Source: Methylococcaceae bacterium UBA659 (GTDB lineage Bacteria; Pseudomonadota; Gammaproteobacteria; Methylococcales; Methylomonadaceae). From it: a DNA stretch of 13,058 bases. Each line of letters opens with the position of its first letter. Position 1 is the stretch's first letter. The notes below the pieces were generated by a model, which did no database searches, was not told where the DNA came from, and saw only the letters and a program-made list of their open reading frames with translations. The DNA lies in assembly GCA_002299495.1 (NCBI GenBank), contig DBNZ01000209.1, positions 1 to 13,058 of the forward strand, written 5' to 3'. The translations under genes were made by a program, and so were the position numbers. Of the stretch, positions 1-6,413 are shown in pieces.

Positions 1-109
1 GGTTTTAGACCATTTAGCGGAAGACGTGGTAATCAACCGGATTACCGTTCCAAAACCACAAGCTGATCAGGCCAGGAAAGCTTTGGATGCGATGTTGGCG
101 GCATCTTGA
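1..109 (+). CDS. 3' end of an upstream gene, tentatively quinolinate synthase (NadA)
   Basis: An open frame enters from the left edge (codons in phase from base 2) and stops at TGA 107–109, leaving 35 visible residues. The tail contains VVINRITVP followed by an ARKALDAML segment. This resembles the C-terminal end of some quinolinate synthases, where a short strand is followed by a helix ending in an (E/D)RML-like motif; that resemblance is from memory of the family. None of the NadA cysteines that bind the 4Fe-4S cluster lie in the visible part, so the identity stays tentative. It does not resemble the end of RluC or Maf/YceF, which sit upstream of yceD in enterics. It runs in the same direction as the cluster but is separated from it by 115 nt. 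Confidence 0.4.
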   Translation, partial: VLDHLAEDVVINRITVPKPQADQARKALDAMLAAS

Positions 110-186
110 CCGCCGCATCGGTTTTCATCACTTTTGCTAATCAGGGAAAGCAACAGGCGCCCGCATTTAATGGTTAATCCGTTTGA

Positions 187-215
187 TTGACTAAAAAGAT
201 AAATTCGTATAGCAT
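187..215 (+). promoter_or_regulatory. possible sigma70-type promoter ahead of yceD
   Basis: TTGACT at 187–192 (5 of 6 to TTGACA) is followed after 17 nt by TAGCAT at 210–215 (4 of 6 to TATAAT), in an AT-rich stretch. The predicted start of transcription would fall only a few bases before the yceD ATG at 225, giving a nearly leaderless message. No Shine-Dalgarno sequence is visible before that ATG, which fits. The rest of 110–224 shows no gene. Evidence is motif matching only. Confidence 0.3.
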
Positions 216-224
216 TCTTCGGTT

Positions 225-755
225 ATGGTGGATCGTTTACCCGAGTTCATAGACCCTTTACATTTGGCCGAAAAACGCGCCGAGTTAAAGGGTAAGCTAT
301 TTTTAAGCAGCCTTAATCGCTTGTCGGATATTTTGTACAGCGATAGCGGAGTGGTGAATGTCAGCTTAAGCTTTTCCCGCGAAGAGCGGTTAGCGACCGT
401 CGCAGGACAAATCTACGCAACATTGGATTTGATCTGTCAAAACTGCGCCCAACCATTAGGCTGGACGGTGCATAGTCGTTTTAAACTGGGTCTAGTCAAT
501 ACGATAGCCCAGGCAGACCGGCTACCGGCTGATTGCGAACCCCTGTTATGCGAGGCAGGGCAAAAACTGCCGCTTAAAGATATTGTTGAAGATGAGTTGT
601 TATTAGCCTTGCCCGCTTTTCCAAAACATGAGCATCCTTGTTTTGCTTTAGAGTATTTGACGGACAAGACGCCCGCTGACGAAATCGATAAAACCGACTC
701 CACCGAGAACCCTTTTGCCCTATTAGCCAAACTTAAAAAACCCGGAGACTCCTAA
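225..755 (+). CDS. yceD: YceD / DUF177 family protein
   Basis: This 176-residue protein belongs to the YceD (DUF177) family, which is almost always encoded immediately before rpmF and is thought to have a role linked to 23S rRNA or the large ribosomal subunit. Visible family marks are the C-x2-C pair (C71, C74 in the CQNCAQPL segment), the conserved VEDELLLALP block at about 121–130 with a nearby His/Cys (H135, H137, C139), and the NPFALLAKLK C-terminus. Length matches the family (about 170–175). The chosen ATG gives an N-terminus like that of homologues (a short lead-in to a DP-x-LA-x-(K/R) segment), although no Shine-Dalgarno is seen before it. Its TAA overlaps the rpmF ATG by one base, indicating coupled translation. 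The biochemical role is inferred from family knowledge. Confidence 0.93.
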   Translation: MVDRLPEFIDPLHLAEKRAELKGKLFLSSLNRLSDILYSDSGVVNVSLSFSREERLATVAGQIYATLDLICQNCAQPLGWTVHSRFKLGLVNTIAQADRLPADCEPLLCEAGQKLPLKDIVEDELLLALPAFPKHEHPCFALEYLTDKTPADEIDKTDSTENPFALLAKLKKPGDS

Positions 756-949
756 TGGCCGTACAGAAAAGCAAAGTATCCCGCGCCCGCCGTGGCCAAC
801 GCCGTTCACATGACGCCCTCACCGCAAAAACCTTAACCCAAGACCCCATCACCGGCGAAATGCACCTGCGCCACCACATGACCCCTGACGGTTACTTCAA
901 GGGCCGCCAGATTGTAGGGGCTGCGTCCGCAGAAGACGAAGACGAATAA
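755..949 (+). CDS. rpmF: 50S ribosomal protein L32
   Basis: This is the small basic large-subunit protein bL32, which binds 23S rRNA. The N-terminus MAVQKSKVSRARRGQRRSHD is the family signature, and the HLRHHMTPDGYFKGRQIV segment matches the rest of the bacterial L32 fold. As in E. coli, the zinc-ribbon cysteines found in some other bacterial L32 proteins are absent. The protein is 64 residues, slightly longer than the E. coli one, because it ends in a short acidic tail (AASAEDEDE). A GGAG Shine-Dalgarno at 744–747 lies at good spacing before the ATG, which itself overlaps the yceD stop (TAATG). The yceD–rpmF–plsX order is conserved in many proteobacteria. Confidence 0.97.
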   Translation: MAVQKSKVSRARRGQRRSHDALTAKTLTQDPITGEMHLRHHMTPDGYFKGRQIVGAASAEDEDE

Positions 950-1033
950 ACCGAAAGCGATTTTTTGGTTGCAGGCCGGGCCCAACGGTTGCGCCCCCCG
1001 CTTTCTACCTTCACAACATAGGCATGGCTAAGC

Positions 1034-2062
1034 GTGACTCTAACAATTTCGATTGATGCGATGGGCGGGGATTATGGCCCATCCGTAACCATTCCTGCCT
1101 CTTTGGACTGCCTTAAAGACAATCCGGAATTAAAGGTGATACTGGTCGGCGACCAAGCCCGATTGCAGCCGTTGCTGGCCAATGCCTTGACCCAGTTTCA
1201 AGGGCGGCTCTCCATTCAGCACGCCTCTGAATGTGTGGGAATGCACGAATCGCCCGCAAAGGCGCTAAAAAATAAAAAAGATTCGTCCATGCGGGTGGCT
1301 ATCAATTTGGTTCGGGACGGTGTCGCCGATGCTTGTGTCAGTGCGGGGAACACCGGCGCTTTGATGGCCACCGCAAAATTTGTCCTGAAAATGATACCCG
1401 GCCTTGACCGTCCAGCCATCGTTTCAACCATGCCTTCAATTTATGGGCATACCTATATTTTGGATTTAGGCGCTAATGTTGATTGTTCCGCCGGCCATCT
1501 TTTTCAATTTGCCATTATGGGCAACGAATTGGTGAAAGCGGTTGAAAACATAGAGCGCCCTAAAGTGGCTTTGTTAAATATCGGCGAAGAAAACGTCAAA
1601 GGCAATGAACAAGTCAAGGCTGCGGCCAAATTGCTGGAAAATTCATCCTTGAACTATATCGGTTTCGTTGAAGGCGACTCATTAAATGCAGGCCCGACTA
1701 AAGTGGATTTGATTGTCGCCGATGGCTTCGTTGGCAACATAGCCTTAAAATCCATTGAAGGGGCCGCAAAAATGATAGGCCAATTCTTAAAAGCCAGCTT
1801 CGGTCAAAATATCCTGACCAAGCTTGCGGCATTGATCGCTTACCCGGTGCTCAAGTCATTCAAGCATAGTATCGACCCCAGGCTTTATAATGGCGCCAGT
1901 TTTTTAGGGCTACGCGGTTTAGTGATTAAAAGCCATGGCGGCGCCGATACACTGGCTTTTAAGATGGCCATTAAGCTAGCGGAAATCGAAGCCGGGAAAG
2001 ATGTGATCCGGAAAATCGGCGAACAAGTCGAACAGGCTTTGGTAACAGGTACGCGGCTATGA
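1034..2062 (+). CDS. plsX: phosphate acyltransferase PlsX
   Basis: PlsX converts acyl-ACP and phosphate to acyl phosphate, the acyl donor for PlsY in phospholipid synthesis; it is a peripheral membrane enzyme. Recognisable blocks in order are DAMGGDYGP (8–16), SSMRVA (84–89), SAGNTGALM (103–111), LDLGANVDC (143–151), LLNIGEENVKG (180–190), DGFVGNIALKS (230–240) and YNGASFLGLRG-x-VIKSHG (285–302). The 342-residue length is normal. The start must be the GTG at 1034: an in-frame TAG lies at 1019–1021, and the next ATG is already inside the conserved DAMGGD motif. No clear Shine-Dalgarno precedes it. The stop codon overlaps the fabH ATG in an ATGA arrangement, which suggests coupled translation with fabH. 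Confidence 0.97.
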   Translation: MTLTISIDAMGGDYGPSVTIPASLDCLKDNPELKVILVGDQARLQPLLANALTQFQGRLSIQHASECVGMHESPAKALKNKKDSSMRVAINLVRDGVADACVSAGNTGALMATAKFVLKMIPGLDRPAIVSTMPSIYGHTYILDLGANVDCSAGHLFQFAIMGNELVKAVENIERPKVALLNIGEENVKGNEQVKAAAKLLENSSLNYIGFVEGDSLNAGPTKVDLIVADGFVGNIALKSIEGAAKMIGQFLKASFGQNILTKLAALIAYPVLKSFKHSIDPRLYNGASFLGLRGLVIKSHGGADTLAFKMAIKLAEIEAGKDVIRKIGEQVEQALVTGTRL

Positions 2063-3027
2063 GCCTTTATACCAAAATCATTGGCACCGGCGGGTATTTG
2101 CCGGAAAAAATTCTTACCAATGAAGATTTGTCAATGATGGTGGACACCTCGGACGAATGGATTTACGAGCGAACCGGAATTAGAAGCAGGCATATTGCGG
2201 CTGACCATGAATCTGCCGCCAGCATGGCGGAAAGAGCCGCCCGCCAAGCCATCGAATCTGCTGGTTTAGATGCAAATGAAATTGACCTGATCATCGTGGC
2301 CACCGGCACCCCTGACCAAGTGTATCCCAGCACCGGCTGTTTGTTACAGCAACGGCTGGGCATAAAAAAAGCATTTGCATTCGATATACAAGCGGCCTGT
2401 TCGGGTTCACTTTATGCCTTAAACATAGCCGACCAGTACATTAAATCGGGTGCGGCCAATAAAATTCTCATTGTAGGCAGCGAAGCCTGTTCGCGGATTG
2501 TTGACTGGACAGACCGCAGCACCTGCATCTTGTTTGGGGATGGCGCAGGCGCGATGCTGCTGGAGTCATCAGTGGAAGCGGGGGTCCTGTCCACCCATAT
2601 CCATTCTGACGGCGAATATAAAGATTTGTTGTATTGCCCAAACCCCAATGCCGCACCTGGGCTTAAAAAAAACAGCCCAGGCTACATTACCATGCGCGGT
2701 AATGAGGTGTTTAAGGTGGCCGTCAACACGTTGGAACGCATCGTAGATGAAACGCTTACTGCCAATGGCATTGACAAATCCGCCATTGACTGGCTGGTCC
2801 CGCACCAAGCGAACATCCGTATCATTGCCGCCACGGCAAAAAAATTAAAAATGTCCATGGATCAGGTCGTTGTCACCTTGGAAACCCAAGGCAACACGTC
2901 GTCGGCTTCGGTGTTACTGGCTTTTAACGAAGCCGTCCGTGACGGGCGGATACAACGAGGCCAGATCGTGTTGTTAGAGGCGTTCGGGGCGGGTTTCACC
3001 TGGGGTTCTGCATTAATCAAATATTAA
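2059..3027 (+). CDS. fabH: 3-oxoacyl-ACP synthase III (FabH)
   Basis: FabH (KAS III) starts fatty acid synthesis by condensing acetyl-CoA, or another short acyl-CoA, with malonyl-ACP. The complete Cys-His-Asn triad is visible: C114 in FDIQAACSGS, H249 in LVPHQANIRI and N279 in TQGNTSSASV. The N-terminus (GTGGYLPEKILTN) and the TSDEWIYERTGIRSR block are typical, as is the C-terminal GAGFTWGSALI. Length of 322 matches the family (about 317–325). The ATG overlaps the plsX stop by 4 nt. An 18-nt gap separates it from fabD. The primer specificity (straight or branched chain) cannot be read from the sequence by eye. Confidence 0.98.
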   Translation: MSLYTKIIGTGGYLPEKILTNEDLSMMVDTSDEWIYERTGIRSRHIAADHESAASMAERAARQAIESAGLDANEIDLIIVATGTPDQVYPSTGCLLQQRLGIKKAFAFDIQAACSGSLYALNIADQYIKSGAANKILIVGSEACSRIVDWTDRSTCILFGDGAGAMLLESSVEAGVLSTHIHSDGEYKDLLYCPNPNAAPGLKKNSPGYITMRGNEVFKVAVNTLERIVDETLTANGIDKSAIDWLVPHQANIRIIAATAKKLKMSMDQVVVTLETQGNTSSASVLLAFNEAVRDGRIQRGQIVLLEAFGAGFTWGSALIKY

Positions 3028-3045
3028 AATAACAGGGATTTGACC

Positions 3046-3990
3046 ATGGCTATGCCCGTAAACTATTTGGCCTTCACATTTCCAGGGCAAGGCTCACAAT
3101 CTGTTGGGATGCTCGATGCACTGGCTGACGAACACCCTATCGTCAGACGGCTATTTGAACAAGCCTCCCATGTTTTGAGCAAAGACTTATGGACCATCGT
3201 CCACAAAGACCCTAACAAGGAGCTTGGTCACACCCACAATACCCAACCCATTATGCTTGCGGCGGGTTATGCCGTCTGGATGGTTTGGAAAGGCTTGGGC
3301 GGGCAGATACCTGCTTGGCTTGCGGGTCATAGCCTAGGGGAATACACGGCTCTGGTCTGTGCCGAGGCCATAAGTTTTGATGACGCCATTCAATTGGTCG
3401 CAAAGCGCGGTGAATTGATGCAAACGGCCGTGCCTGAAGGGGTTGGCGCAATGGCCGCCATCTTAGGGCTTGAGGATCGGCAAGTTATCAAGGTCTGCGC
3501 TGACGTGGCGCAAGATGAAATCGTCTCGGCCGTGAATTTTAACTCCGAAGGCCAAGTGGTCATCGCCGGCCATGCCGACGCCGTGGACAGGGCCATTAGC
3601 GCCGCAAAATTGATTGGCGCCAAACGGGCCTTGTTATTGCCAGTTAGCGTCCCCTCTCATTGCGACTTGATGCGGCCGGCGGCGGAAAAATTTTCCGCGT
3701 GTCTTGCCGGTGTCGACTTTAAGCCCCCAAAAATTAAGCTTATCCATAATGTCGATATAGCCTGGCACAGTTCCCCAGAAGTAATCCGCCATGTGCTTGC
3801 CGAGCAACTTTACCGACCGGTGCGCTGGGTAGAAAGCATCAAATCCATGTATGGACAGGGAGTCACCCGTTTCGTTGAATGCGGACCGGGCAAGGTTTTG
3901 CTAGGTTTAAACAAACGCATTGTCAAAGCCGACCACCACGCTATTTTTGACCCCGCCACTATAAACGCCTTATTGGAGCTGCAACCATGA
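3046..3990 (+). CDS. fabD: malonyl-CoA:ACP transacylase (FabD)
   Basis: FabD moves malonyl from CoA to the phosphopantetheine arm of ACP, supplying the extender unit. Visible motifs are FPGQGSQ near the N-terminus, GHSLGEY with the nucleophile S96, the substrate-carboxylate arginine in AKRGELMQ (R121), PVSVPSHC with the catalytic H205, and GPGKVL near the end. I place the start at ATG 3046 rather than at TTG 3040: AGGG at 3034–3037 is well spaced for it, and ATG is the stronger codon. The product is then 314 residues, a normal size. The stop overlaps the fabG ATG (ATGA). All residues needed for activity appear to be present. Confidence 0.97.
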   Translation: MAMPVNYLAFTFPGQGSQSVGMLDALADEHPIVRRLFEQASHVLSKDLWTIVHKDPNKELGHTHNTQPIMLAAGYAVWMVWKGLGGQIPAWLAGHSLGEYTALVCAEAISFDDAIQLVAKRGELMQTAVPEGVGAMAAILGLEDRQVIKVCADVAQDEIVSAVNFNSEGQVVIAGHADAVDRAISAAKLIGAKRALLLPVSVPSHCDLMRPAAEKFSACLAGVDFKPPKIKLIHNVDIAWHSSPEVIRHVLAEQLYRPVRWVESIKSMYGQGVTRFVECGPGKVLLGLNKRIVKADHHAIFDPATINALLELQP

Positions 3991-4715
3991 CAAAAGCTAT
4001 CGCCTTGGTAACCGGAGCCAGCCGGGGTATCGGCAAAGCCATTGCCGAACGCTTGGCACGAGACGGATTTTTTGTGATTGGCACGGCCACCTCAGCATCG
4101 GGTGCAAACGCAATCACCACCTACTTAGGGGATCACGGCAAGGGTTTGAGCCTGGATGTCAGCAACCCTGAATCCATCGAACAGCTAATGGCGTCCGTCA
4201 ATGATGGTCATGGCACGCCTACCGTTTTGGTCAACAATGCCGGGATTACCCGGGACCATCTGTTAATGCGCATGAAAGACCAAGAATGGGACGAAATCAT
4301 CAATACGAACCTTAGCTCGGTGTTCCGGATGAGCAAAGCCGTCCTGCGCGGGATGATGAAAGCGAAAACGGGGCGTATCATCAATATTTCCTCGATTGTG
4401 GGCGTCACCGGCAACGCCGGGCAAACCAATTATGCAGCCGCTAAAGCGGGCATTATTGGTTTCACCAAATCCATGGCCAAGGAAGTGGGTGCTAGGAACA
4501 TAACGGTAAATACGGTCGCACCTGGATTTATTGATACCGATATGACCCGCGAACTGGGTGAAGGGATAAAAAATCATTTGTTGGCGGGCATTCCATTGGG
4601 ACGTTTGGGCCGGCCCGATGAAATCGCCCATGCGGTGTCTTTTTTAGCTTCAGCAGGTGCCGCTTATATCACCGGCGAAACGCTACATGTCAATGGCGGC
4701 ATGTTTATGCCTTGA
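3987..4715 (+). CDS. fabG: 3-oxoacyl-ACP reductase (FabG)
   Basis: FabG is the NADPH-dependent reductase of the first reduction step in fatty acid elongation. It is a classical short-chain dehydrogenase/reductase of 242 residues. Visible marks are the cofactor glycine motif TGASRGIG (9–16), DVS near 58–60, NNAGITRD (83–90), N108 in NTNLSSVF, and the catalytic S136, Y149 and K153 in the SSIVG and NYAAAKAG segments. The C-terminus ends in TGETLHVNGGMFMP, typical of FabG. The GGAG at 3975–3978 lies 8 nt before the ATG, and the start overlaps the fabD stop. Position between fabD and acpP separates it from the many other SDR paralogues. Confidence 0.98.
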   Translation: MTKAIALVTGASRGIGKAIAERLARDGFFVIGTATSASGANAITTYLGDHGKGLSLDVSNPESIEQLMASVNDGHGTPTVLVNNAGITRDHLLMRMKDQEWDEIINTNLSSVFRMSKAVLRGMMKAKTGRIINISSIVGVTGNAGQTNYAAAKAGIIGFTKSMAKEVGARNITVNTVAPGFIDTDMTRELGEGIKNHLLAGIPLGRLGRPDEIAHAVSFLASAGAAYITGETLHVNGGMFMP

Positions 4716-4717
4716 TG

Positions 4718-4747
4718 TTGTGGCATTCTTGTAATATAAAGTATAAT
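4718..4747 (+). promoter_or_regulatory. candidate acpP promoter
   Basis: A perfect TATAAT box lies at 4742–4747, preceded at 18 nt by TTGTGG (4718–4723, 3 of 6 to TTGACA). It begins just after the fabG stop, in an AT-rich stretch of the 132-nt fabG–acpP gap. This is the best -10 match found at any non-coding position in the window. acpP having its own strong promoter is known in E. coli, and the location agrees. The predicted transcript start is near 4753–4755, giving a leader of about 94 nt. Confidence 0.6.
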
Positions 4748-4753
4748 CCAACG

Positions 4754-4776
4754 CCGTCTGGGAACACCGGAGACGG
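4754..4776 (+). promoter_or_regulatory. stem-loop at the predicted 5' end of acpP mRNA
   Basis: CCGTCT at 4754–4759 pairs perfectly with AGACGG at 4771–4776 across an 11-nt loop. Given the TATAAT ending at 4747, the stem would sit at the very start of the acpP message. There it could protect the 5' end from decay, which would suit one of the most abundant bacterial proteins. It has no following T-run, so it is not a terminator. The role is inference. Confidence 0.4.
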
Positions 4777-4847
4777 ATTCTGGCATAACTAATAACAAAA
4801 CTTTTGTAAGCATCAAAAAAAGTGCCTACATGTTTGAGGACATAATT

Positions 4848-5078
4848 ATGAGTAACATTGAAGAACGAGTGAAAAAGATTGTTGCAGAGCAATTAGGCGT
4901 TAAAGAAGACATTGCAAATGATGCCTCATTTGTTGACGATTTAGGGGCCGATTCTCTGGATACAGTCGAACTCGTTATGGCTCTCGAAGAAGAATTCGAG
5001 TGTGAAATTCCAGACGAAGAGGCTGAAAAAATCACCACCGTCCAGCAAGCGATCGACTATGTAGAAAAAAACGCCTAA
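4848..5078 (+). CDS. acpP: acyl carrier protein
   Basis: AcpP carries the growing acyl chain on a 4'-phosphopantetheine attached to serine and is the shared substrate of every Fab enzyme here. The attachment motif GADSLDTVELVMALEEEF is intact, with S36 as the modified residue. The protein is 76 residues and strongly acidic, as expected. An in-frame ATG further upstream at 4830 would add six residues, but the ATG at 4848 matches the family N-terminus (MSNIEERVKKI) and has GAGG at 4835–4838 at suitable spacing. The gene is set apart from fabG by 132 nt with a promoter candidate and from fabF by 69 nt with a hairpin, suggesting separate control of its level. Confidence 0.98.
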   Translation: MSNIEERVKKIVAEQLGVKEDIANDASFVDDLGADSLDTVELVMALEEEFECEIPDEEAEKITTVQQAIDYVEKNA

Positions 5079-5084
5079 TGAAAC

Positions 5085-5105
5085 AGTGGATGACCCTCAT
5101 CCACT
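5085..5105 (+). promoter_or_regulatory. 9-bp perfect hairpin between acpP and fabF
   Basis: AGTGGATGA (5085–5093) and TCATCCACT (5097–5105) form a perfect 9-bp stem with a 3-nt CCC loop, starting 6 nt after the acpP stop. The following bases are C-rich with only a short TTT further on, so it is not a canonical intrinsic terminator. It may be a partial terminator, or a 3' stabiliser of an acpP-only transcript, lowering fabF relative to acpP. The structure is plain in the sequence; its role is inferred. Confidence 0.6.
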
Positions 5106-5147
5106 CACCCCCTTCGCTTTAACCCTAATCCCTAGCGGTAGCCCAAA

Positions 5148-6392
5148 TTGAGCAAACGTCGAGTTGTCATCACCGGTCTTGGTGCTGTTACGCCTTTGGC
5201 CAACAGTGTCAATGAAACATGGGAAGCCATAATCAATGCCAACAGTGGCATCAGCCTGATTGATTCTTTTGATATTTCCGCCTTTGCCACAAGGTTTGGC
5301 GGTGTGATCAGAAACTTCGATGCCAGCCCCTATATCCCCGATAAAGATGCCAAGCGTATGGATGCTTTCATCCACTATGGGATGGCTGCGGGTTGCCAGG
5401 CCATCGAAGATGCAGGGCTTGAGATCACAGAAGCCAATTCCGAACGTATCGGTGTCGCTATCGGCTCCGGCATAGGCGGTATCACCGGCATTGAAGATGG
5501 TTATGCGGTTTACGAAAAGGGCGGCCCGCGCCGGATTTCGCCATTTTTTGTGCCTGGAAACATCATCAACATGATTTCAGGCAACCTGTCAATCAAATAC
5601 GGGTTAAAAGGTCCTAACTTCGCCATAGTCACCGCTTGTGCTTCGGGCACCCATAACATTGGTGATGCGGCTCGATTGATCATGTACGGTGATGCCGACG
5701 TCATGGTGGCCGGCGGTGCGGAACATTGCACCTCTTCCCCTACCGCCATGGGCGGTTTCATTTCCGCTAAGGCCTTATCACGGCGCAATGACGACCCTAA
5801 AACGGCAAGTCGTCCCTGGGACAGGGATCGGGATGGCTTTGTGTTGAGTGACGGGGCCGGCGTGGTGGTTCTGGAAGAACTAGGACACGCTACGGCTCGC
5901 AACGCAAAAATATATGCCGAATTAGTGGGTTATGGGATGAGCGGCGATGCCTACCATATCACCACCCCTGCCGAAGGCGGCGCAGGGGCGGCGCGATGCA
6001 TAAAGAACGCGCTCCGGGATGCCGGTTTAGAACCCGATGCCGTTGATTACATTAATGCCCACGGCACGTCCACGCCTGCGGGTGATATAGGCGAAACCCA
6101 TGCCATGAAATCGGCCTTAGGCGGGCATGCCTATAAAGTCGCCATCAGTTCAACCAAATCCATGATAGGCCATATGCTGGGCGCGGCGGGTGGTATTGAG
6201 GCAGTCTTGACCGCCTTGAGCATCAAGCATCAGATCGCCCCCCCGACCATCAATTTATTTAACCAAGACCCGCTTTGTGATCTTGATTTTATTCCCAATA
6301 CTGCCAGGGACATGAAAATTGACGTCGCATTGTCCAATTCTTTTGGCTTTGGCGGCACCAATGGTACCTTGGTGCTAAAACGTTTTGCATAA
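5148..6392 (+). CDS. fabF: 3-oxoacyl-ACP synthase II (FabF)
   Basis: FabF (KAS II) elongates acyl-ACP with malonyl-ACP in the later cycles. The Cys-His-His triad is present: C164 in VTACASGTHN, H305 in NAHGTSTPAGD and H342 in STKSMIGHMLGAAG, together with K337. The C-terminal SFGFGGTNG motif is intact, and the length of 414 is normal. The start is unusual. In-frame TAG codons at 5133 and 5139 exclude any upstream start, and TTG 5148 gives exactly the family N-terminus MSKRRVVITGLG, so TTG must be used. Only a weak GGTAG-like Shine-Dalgarno precedes it. A weak start plus the upstream hairpin would keep FabF below ACP. It is FabF rather than FabB by its adjacency to acpP and its overall pattern. 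Confidence 0.97.
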   Translation: MSKRRVVITGLGAVTPLANSVNETWEAIINANSGISLIDSFDISAFATRFGGVIRNFDASPYIPDKDAKRMDAFIHYGMAAGCQAIEDAGLEITEANSERIGVAIGSGIGGITGIEDGYAVYEKGGPRRISPFFVPGNIINMISGNLSIKYGLKGPNFAIVTACASGTHNIGDAARLIMYGDADVMVAGGAEHCTSSPTAMGGFISAKALSRRNDDPKTASRPWDRDRDGFVLSDGAGVVVLEELGHATARNAKIYAELVGYGMSGDAYHITTPAEGGAGAARCIKNALRDAGLEPDAVDYINAHGTSTPAGDIGETHAMKSALGGHAYKVAISSTKSMIGHMLGAAGGIEAVLTALSIKHQIAPPTINLFNQDPLCDLDFIPNTARDMKIDVALSNSFGFGGTNGTLVLKRFA

Positions 6393-6413
6393 ACGTCAAT
6401 AAGCCCGTCGGTC

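Noticed and set aside
97..125. Possible terminator for the upstream gene (GGCGG/CCGCC stem followed by GGTTTT)
   Set aside because: The stem is only 5 bp, overlaps the stop codon, and the T-run is short and displaced, so it does not meet a reasonable terminator standard.
3682..3698. Interrupted palindrome GCGGAAAA-A-TTTTCCGC within fabD
   Set aside because: Eight-bp arms around one base are expected by chance at a fair rate in 13 kb, and the site is coding (AEKFSA region).
4753..4760. GCCGTCTG resembling the core of the Neisseria DNA uptake sequence
   Set aside because: Only one partial copy was noticed and the following bases (GG) do not match; it is simply one arm of the acpP leader hairpin.
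5510..5902. Minus-strand open frame of 130 codons opposite fabF
   Set aside because: Fully antisense to fabF; low-complexity Ser/Pro-rich translation typical of a shadow frame.
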